From Chloroflexota bacterium (GTDB lineage: Bacteria > Chloroflexota > Anaerolineae > Anaerolineales > Villigracilaceae), in contig JACRLB010000028.1 in assembly GCA_016235445.1 (NCBI GenBank), forward strand, positions 53,427 through 117,426: a stretch of 64,000 nt of DNA, given 5' to 3'. The notes under the pieces are model-generated. The model searched no databases and was not told where the DNA came from. It saw nothing but the letters and a program-made list of their open reading frames with translations. Positions 57,229-64,000 of this stretch are shown here, piece by piece. A program made the translations under genes and the position numbers. Every line of letters begins with the position of its first letter. Positions within the stretch are counted from its first letter, which is position 1.

Positions 57229-58806
57229 TTATTCATCTTTTAAATCATAGATCACATAGCCATCACCTTCGGCGAAGATGGGGAACTCTGCCAGTGTTGC
57301 TTTGAGGAAGGGCTGGCGGTTCAGGTCGGTGAAGTCGGTGACGATGAACAAATCTTTTTTGGCGGCGATTTCGGCGAATTGATTCTCGAAATCGCGCTGT
57401 GCGCCGCGGAGGTCGTCGTGGTAGAGCAGATCGCCATAGGTGGGCCAGGAGGTGATGTTGCGCCAGCCCCAGTAGGCCATGCGCGAGCCGTAATCCTGGG
57501 TGAGGCCTGCTAAATTATACCCGTCCACCTTGTGGCTGATCTCGGCCCACATCTGCGCTTCGGGGCGGTAGTCTATGGATTTCATTTGGGCGCGGGTGTT
57601 CCAGAGAGACATGAAGATTCCAGCAAGCAGTAAACAGTGAACAGTGAAGCGAAGCCAGCGGGTTGTTGTGTGGTTTGCAAGTTGTTTGAAAAATAGATCT
57701 GCAAGCGGCGCAAGCGATAACGCGGCGATGGGAATCAACGGCAGGGAGTAGTAGTCGTGGGTGGAGATGTGATAGTTAAAATAAATGCCAAAGAGGGCGT
57801 ACCCAGCCCAAAGTCCAAAAATGAAGCGGCGTTTTTCATCTTCAAAGAAAAAAAGTCCCAGCAGGGCAATCATCAAAGGGATGCCGCCGATGACGAGGTT
57901 GAGCATGTTTATCCATCCAAGATAATATGCCGGGGTTAGAAAATAGGATGGGATGAAACGTCCGCCAAACTGTTGACCAAGATAGCCCGCGATGAAGACG
58001 CCGTAGATGATGTATGCCGCGCCCGGCAGGATGCCGAGCACGCTCATGACGTAAACCTGGGGCTGTTTCAACACCTCGATCATTGACCTACGCCCAAGCA
58101 GGAGCGCGCCCACCCCGCCGCCGATGACGAAGAATGCGGCGACGAATTTGATGAAGATGGCAAGGCCGCCGAAGAGGCCCGCGAGGATGGCAAAAGCCCA
58201 ACTTTTTAACCACAAAGGGTCACGAAGGGTCACGAAGTTATTTTTCCTTTGTGACCCTTCGTCTCCTTTGTGGTCGAGGGTTTTGTTTAATTCATTTGAC
58301 CACTCGTAGACTGCCCACCAAAAGAGGATGATGAGCATGACCATGAGTGGGTCGGGTTGGAAACTGCGGCTGGCGGTGATGGCGTAGGGGAGGAGGAGGT
58401 AAAAGGCTGTGGCGGTGAGGGCGCCGTCGGTTGAGGTTAATTTGCGGGCAAGCAAAAAGAGGAAGACTGCGCCGATGGTCCAAAACGCGGAGGAGTAGAT
58501 GCGCGAGACCCAAAGTTGTTCGCCTGTGAATTTGTAGGTGATGGCGACGATGCGTTCGAAGAATTCAGGCTCGACCGAGGCGCGAAATTTCCATTGCTGG
58601 ATGGCGAAGGTCCGTTCTTCGGCGGGGGCTTCGGGCAGGGTTTGGTAATACATGCCGCGGGCTTTGAGAGCCGAGAGCATTTGGCGGGTGGGGTGAAAGT
58701 CGAGCGGCAGGTCTGTGAGGTCGTAGAAGCGGATGGCGAGGCCGAGGGTGAGGAGGAGGAGGATTGAGATAAGTGGCCAGGGAAAAAATGCGCGATGTTC
58801 TTTCAT
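57229..58806 (-). CDS. Glycosyltransferase family 39-like (PMT/ArnT-type) membrane protein
   Basis: 'FYDLTDLPLDFHPTRQMLSALKARGMYY', 'RIYSSAFWTIGAVFLFLLARKLTSTDGALTATAFYLLLPYAITASRSFQPDPLM'. Confidence 0.8.
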   Translation of the reverse strand: MKEHRAFFPWPLISILLLLTLGLAIRFYDLTDLPLDFHPTRQMLSALKARGMYYQTLPEAPAEERTFAIQQWKFRASVEPEFFERIVAITYKFTGEQLWVSRIYSSAFWTIGAVFLFLLARKLTSTDGALTATAFYLLLPYAITASRSFQPDPLMVMLIILFWWAVYEWSNELNKTLDHKGDEGSQRKNNFVTLRDPLWLKSWAFAILAGLFGGLAIFIKFVAAFFVIGGGVGALLLGRRSMIEVLKQPQVYVMSVLGILPGAAYIIYGVFIAGYLGQQFGGRFIPSYFLTPAYYLGWINMLNLVIGGIPLMIALLGLFFFEDEKRRFIFGLWAGYALFGIYFNYHISTHDYYSLPLIPIAALSLAPLADLFFKQLANHTTTRWLRFTVHCLLLAGIFMSLWNTRAQMKSIDYRPEAQMWAEISHKVDGYNLAGLTQDYGSRMAYWGWRNITSWPTYGDLLYHDDLRGAQRDFENQFAEIAAKKDLFIVTDFTDLNRQPFLKATLAEFPIFAEGDGYVIYDLKDE

Positions 58807-58888
58807 GGAGATTATTGTAACTTGGATGGGGAGATTGGGCGCTTCGCGTGGAGAATTGGAGGCTGGAGACTAGAGACTAGTACAGGCG

Positions 58889-58985
58889 GGCATAAATTCG
58901 TCTTGATTTCGTAGTAACGACTTCAGTCGTTTTTAGGCTGGATAAGCGACTGAAGTCGTTACTACAACCACGACTTATTTATGCC
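58889..58985. repeat. Large palindromic repeat next to intI
   Basis: Outer GGCATAAAT/ATTTATGCC and inner perfect GTAGTAACGACTTCAGTCG (58911-58929) / CGACTGAAGTCGTTACTAC (58947-58965). Confidence 0.85.
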
Positions 58986-59000
58986 AAAGAGTACTAGTGA

Positions 59001-59981
59001 CTAAGAGTCGAGGGGGGATTTGACGGCGAGGCCGCCGCGTTGGAGGACGTGGGTGTAGATCATGGTGGTTTTGACGTCTTTGTGGCCGAGGAGTTCCTGC
59101 ACGGTGCGGATGTCGTAGCCGTTTTGGAGGAGGTGGGTGGCGAAGGAGTGACGGAAGGTGTGTGGGGTAACGCGTTTTTCTATTTTTGCAATTTTTGCGG
59201 CGGCGCGAATTGCTTTTTGCAGGGCTGTTTCATGGATGTGATGTCGGCGGGTGATGCCAGTTTGAGGGTCGGTAAAGAGGGTGCCGGCAGGAAAGATGAA
59301 TTGCCAAATCCATTGTTTGTGGGCGGTGGGGTATTTTTTGTCGAGGGCGAAGGGCATTAGAACCGAGCCGAAGCCAGCGGTGAGGTCATGTTGGTGCAGG
59401 GCTTTTGCCCGGGCGAGATGTTCGCGCAAAGGCGCGAGGAGGCTGTCGGGGAGCATGGTGACGCGGTCGTCGCCGCCTTTGCCGTCGTAGACAAGGATGC
59501 GGTGGTTTTCAAAGTCGATATCTTTGACGCGCAGGCGCAGGCATTCCATGAGGCGGAGTCCACTGCCATACATGATCTGCGCCATGAGTTTGTATGGGCC
59601 TGCCATGCTCGATATCACACCCCGCACTTCCTGCACTGAAAGTACATTGGGGACTCGTTTCCCCCTTTTTGGTCTGATGAAGCCGAGGGAGGATTGATCC
59701 AATTCAATATTGAGGGTGTTGCGATAGAGGAAGAGGATGGCGCTGATGGCCTGGTTCTGGGTGGACGCGGAGGCTTTGCGGTCCACTACAAGATGTGTGA
59801 TGAATTGATTGATCTCTGCCACTCCCATTTCACGGGGGTGGCGCTTGTTGTGAAAGAGGATGTACTCGCGAACCCAATGGGTGTAGGTTTTTTCGGTACG
59901 GTATGAATACTGTTTCAGGCGGATGTTGTCGCTGTACTGGTCGAGCAGTTTTTTTGGCGCTGGTTTTGGGGTTTCGTTCAT
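59001..59981 (-). CDS. intI: Integron integrase (IntI-type tyrosine recombinase)
   Basis: IntI-specific additional patch '[92 protein letters not shown]'; catalytic R/H-x-x-R/H/Y present. Confidence 0.95.
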   Translation of the reverse strand: MNETPKPAPKKLLDQYSDNIRLKQYSYRTEKTYTHWVREYILFHNKRHPREMGVAEINQFITHLVVDRKASASTQNQAISAILFLYRNTLNIELDQSSLGFIRPKRGKRVPNVLSVQEVRGVISSMAGPYKLMAQIMYGSGLRLMECLRLRVKDIDFENHRILVYDGKGGDDRVTMLPDSLLAPLREHLARAKALHQHDLTAGFGSVLMPFALDKKYPTAHKQWIWQFIFPAGTLFTDPQTGITRRHHIHETALQKAIRAAAKIAKIEKRVTPHTFRHSFATHLLQNGYDIRTVQELLGHKDVKTTMIYTHVLQRGGLAVKSPLDS

Positions 59982-60039
59982 TGTCTTGCCCCTTTCTGGT
60001 GGTGATTGTATAATGAAGATATGGAATATAAAAGGGATT

Positions 60040-60127
60040 ATACAGCAAAACCGCCGTCTAACGCCCGCCTTGGAGGTTTATCCCGCAAGGCGACTTATAC
60101 AGCAGGCTGTATAAACGCTAGTTCGGC
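60040..60127. other. Probable attI region between intI and the first cassette
   Basis: Located between divergent intI and the cassette; inverted repeats CGCCTTG/CAAGGCG and TATACAG/CTGTATA; junction-like GCTAG^TTCGGC at 60121/60122. Confidence 0.6.
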
Positions 60128-60600
60128 AGGTGCTTGCAGTAAATCTTTTGCATGGTTTTCAACATTGGCTTGTGTTTCAAATCGGCGTTTCAGTCTTCAT
60201 AATCAAGGTTCGGGTTTCAAGCAAAGTTTCGGGTTCGTCAAAGTTGGTCTTTTTGCGACAGCTTCTTTCCAAATCTTTCGTTCTCGAAAATTAGCGCTTC
60301 TCTTTTTTCGGCAAGTTTCGTTTTTGGTCATCTCAGGTTTATAAAATTGGCTTCGCGGTTTTAGGCAGGGTTTTGGCAGACACTCGTTTTCATCGGGCAA
60401 GTCGTTTTTTACGGCAATCGCCTTTTTCGGCAAGGCCTGGTTTGTAAAATTGGCTTCGTGGTTTTGGGCAAGGTTTCGGTACACTTAGTTTGGGCTTTTT
60501 TGGTCAGGTTCATTTCTCTGGCAAAGGTCATGGTTTGCAAAGTCATGTTTTTAGCCCGCATTCTGGCAAGTCAGGTGTCAGTGTTTTCAATTTCGGCAGT
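60122..60600 (+). other. T-rich, quasi-repetitive cassette leader with no clear coding content
   Basis: Repeated TTTTCGGCAAG / TTTTGGGCAAGG-like units; AAAATTGGCTTCGYGGTTTTRGGCARGGTTT at 60343 and 60446; first about 110 nt resemble 63888-64000. Confidence 0.6.
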
Positions 60601-60615
60601 TTCGTCTTCATCAAA

Positions 60616-62640
60616 ATGGCATTGCCAAAAATCGATTTAGCAAATGGTTGGCTTAAATCTTACAAATTAAAATATAAGTTGGAACAAGAGTCATTAAATA
60701 CTGAAATAGACAAATCTCTTTCAGATTACTTTACTAAAAATGGTGGGACGGGGGCTAATCGTCCTGACGCAAAACTTCTACTTCAAGATAAAAACTTAAA
60801 TTTTTATCCTATTCTTATTGAGTACAAAGGGTATAAAGACAAACTCGTAAAACTTGACAGTGACGGTCAGGTTGAAAATAGAAATGCGAAAAACGAACCC
60901 AATTTTAAAAATATTAATTCTTTTGCTGTAAATGGCGCAGTACATTACGCCAATGCTCTGCTTCACCATACGAACTACGCCGATATTATCGCCATAGGTA
61001 TGACTGGCTACAAAGACGAAACTGATGAGATTCGATACGAAATCGGCGTATATTATGTTTCAAAAAGCAATCTTGGTGCTGGTCAAAAAGTTGGGGAATA
61101 TTCAGATTTTTCTTTTTTAGCGCCGAAAAACTTCGATAAATTTATTGATAAAGTAAAGAACTTACATTTATCACAAGAAGAACTCGACAAACTAAAAGAG
61201 CAACGAGAAAAAGAGATTAACTCTAGTCTTGTAAAACTCAACAATGATATTTACGAAAACGAAAAAGGGCTAGGTGAAAGCGACCGTGTTTATCTTGTTG
61301 CGGCTTCTATTATTGCAACAATTGGAATTCCTGGAAAAGTATCTCCTCTGGAAAAATCCGACTTAAAATCTTCTATCGAAAAAGGCAGTACTGACGGTGA
61401 AATAATTGTAAGAAAAATAAAAGCCTTTTTAGATGAAAAAGAATTGCCGAAAGAGAAAAAAGAACTTATTGTAAGAACTTTACAAAATACGCTTACCACT
61501 GAAAATATCAATAAGGTTGAAAATGGCGAAAGCCAACTTAAAAGGGTTTTTACAAAAATTGTAGATGATTTGGGCATCTATTATAAAATCGGTTTGACAA
61601 CCGATTTTACGGGAAAACTCTTTAACGAAATGTATGGCTGGCTTGGTTTTTCACAAGACAAACTTAATGACGTAGTTTTAACCCCGTCCTACATAGCAAG
61701 TCTTTTGGTAAAGTTGGCAAGGGTAAATAAAGATTCTTATGTATGGGATTTTGCCACAGGTTCGGCGGGATTGTTGGTTGCCGCTATGAATGAAATGCTC
61801 AACGACGCCAAAAAATATATTACCTCGCCTGAAGAACTTACTCAAAAAGAAATCAAAATAAAAGCAGAACAATTGCTTGGACTTGAATTGCTTTCAAGCG
61901 TGTATATGTTGGCAATTCTCAATATGATTTTGATGGGCGATGGAAGTTCAAACATTTTAAACAAAGACTCCATTAAAGATTTTGACGGTAAATACGGTTT
62001 TGGCAAAACGGACAGCAAATTTCCCGCTGACGCTTTTGTCTTAAATCCTCCATATTCAGCGTTGGGCAACGGAATGACCTTTGTGGAAAAAGCACTCAGT
62101 ATGATGAATAAAGGTTATGCTGCTATTATTATTCAGAACTCCGCTGGTTCTGGAAAAGCCAAAGAATACAACAAAAGAATATTAGAAAAACATACGCTTT
62201 TGGCAAGTATCAAAATGCCAGTGGATATATTTATTGGAAAATCAAGTGTTCAAACTAATGTGTATGTATTTAAGGTAAATGAAAAGCACCAAAAAGACGA
62301 GATGGTAAAGTTTATTGATTTTTCTAATGATGGCTACACCAGAACAAACCGTAAAAAAGCAAGTATTAATTTAAAAGATACCAACCAAGCCAAAGAACGC
62401 TATGAAGAATTGGTAAATCTTGTGCGTTTTGGAAAAAGTAAACTCAATATTTTTACAAATAAAGAGTATTATGAGAACACCATTGACCCTAAAAATGGTG
62501 CGGACTGGAATCAAACAGCACCAATAGACACCAAACCTACTTTACAGGACTTTAAAAAAGTTGTAAGTGATTACTTATCATGGGAAGTTTCCAACATTCT
62601 AAAAAGAGAAGGCTTGGGAGATAACCGCCTGGGAAAATAA
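60616..62640 (+). CDS. Type IIB (BcgI-like) restriction-modification A subunit: PD-(D/E)XK nuclease domain fused to N6-adenine methyltransferase (track start 60490 is in the leader)
   Basis: Nuclease motif 'RPDAKLLLQDKNLNFYPILIEYKGYK' (D...EYK), MTase motif I 'DFATGSAGLLVAAM', motif IV 'NPPYSALGNG'. Confidence 0.85.
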   Translation: MALPKIDLANGWLKSYKLKYKLEQESLNTEIDKSLSDYFTKNGGTGANRPDAKLLLQDKNLNFYPILIEYKGYKDKLVKLDSDGQVENRNAKNEPNFKNINSFAVNGAVHYANALLHHTNYADIIAIGMTGYKDETDEIRYEIGVYYVSKSNLGAGQKVGEYSDFSFLAPKNFDKFIDKVKNLHLSQEELDKLKEQREKEINSSLVKLNNDIYENEKGLGESDRVYLVAASIIATIGIPGKVSPLEKSDLKSSIEKGSTDGEIIVRKIKAFLDEKELPKEKKELIVRTLQNTLTTENINKVENGESQLKRVFTKIVDDLGIYYKIGLTTDFTGKLFNEMYGWLGFSQDKLNDVVLTPSYIASLLVKLARVNKDSYVWDFATGSAGLLVAAMNEMLNDAKKYITSPEELTQKEIKIKAEQLLGLELLSSVYMLAILNMILMGDGSSNILNKDSIKDFDGKYGFGKTDSKFPADAFVLNPPYSALGNGMTFVEKALSMMNKGYAAIIIQNSAGSGKAKEYNKRILEKHTLLASIKMPVDIFIGKSSVQTNVYVFKVNEKHQKDEMVKFIDFSNDGYTRTNRKKASINLKDTNQAKERYEELVNLVRFGKSKLNIFTNKEYYENTIDPKNGADWNQTAPIDTKPTLQDFKKVVSDYLSWEVSNILKREGLGDNRLGK

Positions 62641-62669
62641 ATGCCCCGCTCCACGAGAAATTAAAAAAT

Positions 62670-63770
62670 GTGGAGTGGGGCGAATATGAAATTGGCGACT
62701 TGTTTGAAAAATTAAATTTGAGATTTCTAAAACCTACTTTTGATAAAGAAAATGATATATCAAAGGAAAAATCCTTAGAATTTAACTTACCACTTGTAAA
62801 TGCAAAAGATGGCAATAATGGCGTAATGTATTACGGTAGGTCACAAGATTTTGAAAGTGCTGAAATGACTATAGATATAGTTAATGATGGAGCAGTATCT
62901 ACTGGCAACGTTTACCCGCAACCGCAAAAAACTGGCGTTTTATATAACGCCTATCTCATAAAACCTAAATTTAGTGCAAATGAAAAATTATTGCATTTTT
63001 TTACGTCAATAATTTTTAAATCCATTAAGCATAAATTTGGCTATGAAAATAAAGCGGGTTGGGATAAAGTAAAACAAGAAAAAATCCAACTCCCGATTAA
63101 AAATAACGAAATAGATTTTGTCTTTATGGAAAGTTTTATAGCAGAGATTGAAGCGGAACGTATAGAAAATCTAAAAACATATTTAACAGTTGTCGGACTA
63201 AATGATTACACATTAACTACTAATGAACAAAAAGTATTGAAGGATTTTGAAAACGGGAAAGTTGAATATAACAAATTTGTTTATAAAAGTGTTTTTAACA
63301 AAATCGTTCAAGGTCGAAGGCTCAAAAAAGACGACCAAATTTTGGGAGACATTCCGTTTGTAATGGCTGGAACAACAAACGCTGGAATTGTGAATTACAT
63401 TTCAAATCCAGTCGCAAGTTTTCCTAAAAATTCAATAACAGTTGACATTTTTGGCAATGCTTTTTATCGAAATTATGATTTTGGCGCAGGTGACGACACA
63501 GGCGTATATTGGAATGATGAAAAAGAATATTCAAAAGAAACGATGTTGTTTTTTACAGCAGCGATAGAAAAATCACTGCTTGGGAAGTTTGATTTTGGAA
63601 AAAAACTAAGAAGTTCTCAAAGTTTAAATTTCAATATTCAACTTCCAACTAAAAATAATCATCCAGACTATAAAACAATGGAAACCCTTATATCCGCTGT
63701 TATCAAGTTAGTTATAAAAGATGTGGTTCTCTATATGAATAAAAAGTCTGGTAAACAAAAAGCAGGCTAA
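62670..63770 (+). CDS. Restriction-modification specificity (S/B) subunit with two target-recognition halves; GTG start or slightly upstream
   Basis: 'VEWGEYEIGDLFEKLNLRF...WDKVKQEKIQLPIKNNEIDFVFMESFIAEIEAERI...LRSSQSLNFNIQLPTKNNHPDYKTMETLISAVIK' - duplicated S-type TRD/helix layout. Confidence 0.82.
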   Translation: MEWGEYEIGDLFEKLNLRFLKPTFDKENDISKEKSLEFNLPLVNAKDGNNGVMYYGRSQDFESAEMTIDIVNDGAVSTGNVYPQPQKTGVLYNAYLIKPKFSANEKLLHFFTSIIFKSIKHKFGYENKAGWDKVKQEKIQLPIKNNEIDFVFMESFIAEIEAERIENLKTYLTVVGLNDYTLTTNEQKVLKDFENGKVEYNKFVYKSVFNKIVQGRRLKKDDQILGDIPFVMAGTTNAGIVNYISNPVASFPKNSITVDIFGNAFYRNYDFGAGDDTGVYWNDEKEYSKETMLFFTAAIEKSLLGKFDFGKKLRSSQSLNFNIQLPTKNNHPDYKTMETLISAVIKLVIKDVVLYMNKKSGKQKAG

Positions 63771-63892
63771 CAAAGCGTGCACCTGACGTGTGGGATTCTG
63801 CGGCATTTTCAAGCATTTTCCTCGCTTCGAGTTTTCTCTGCTCCCAAACAGAATCCACACCCGCCCACACGCAGGTAACGCAAACCGTTGGC
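63766..63892. other. attC recombination site ending cassette 1
   Basis: R'' GCTAAC (63766-63771, overlaps the CDS stop), L'' ACCTGACGTGTGGG (63781-63794), L' CCCACACGCAGGT (63864-63876) pairing with one extrahelical A, GCGT/ACGC extension, R' GTTGGC (63887-63892). Confidence 0.88.
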
Positions 63893-64000
63893 AAGAACTT
63901 CGCGTAAAATCCTTTTGCGTTTTTCATCGGCTTGTCTTTCAAATTAGCAACGAATCTCGAAAATCAAGTTTCGGGTTTCAAGCAAATTTTCAGGTTTGCC

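Noticed and set aside
60203-60484. Minus-strand ORF of 93 aa across the T-rich cassette leader
   Set aside because: Translation of the quasi-repeat; no recognisable domain and antisense to the cassette direction.
60490-60615. N-terminal extension of the restriction-modification A subunit (MGFFGQVHFSGKGHGLQ...)
   Set aside because: Encoded by the T-rich leader; ATG at 60616 gives the sensible start MALPKIDLANGW.

Overview
This 64 kb window is a chromosomal segment that looks like Chloroflexota, probably Anaerolineae. That placement is inferred from gene content and style; I ran no search. The left ~59 kb is ordinary high-GC genome. It carries lipoproteins and regulators (SARP/BTAD, MalT/LuxR), mevalonate-type decarboxylase, site-2 protease, tRNA-Lys, trxA, infC-rpmI-rplT, a SpoU methyltransferase, DUF711, ilvE, groES-groEL with a perfect CIRCE, and trmD. 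It also carries a BMP-family nucleoside-type ABC transporter, five consecutive NBR1-FW-like lipoproteins, queG, rdgB, a histidine kinase, and a polysaccharide/sulfotransferase cluster. The standout locus is at the right end. An integron integrase gene (intI, minus strand, 59001-59981) is followed by an attI-like junction at about 60121. Next comes a visibly AT-rich 3.77 kb cassette on the opposite strand, encoding a two-gene BcgI-like (type IIB) restriction-modification system. The second gene's stop codon lies inside a foldable attC site (63766-63892). The next cassette then opens with a T-rich leader homologous to the leader of the first cassette. The window is also full of small repeats: (i) MITE-like elements with terminal inverted repeats and 8-10 bp target duplications (17336-17515, 8816-8961, 44312-44480); (ii) period-7 tracts between genes and inside genes, including one that encodes a lipoprotein signal peptide; (iii) palindromic repeats that appear to sit in frame inside conserved genes (DUF711, TrmD, a GT2). 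Several gene scars are also visible: an in-frame TAA splitting one protein, a quinone-oxidoreductase/SnoaL deletion junction, and a small mvaD-like 5' remnant.
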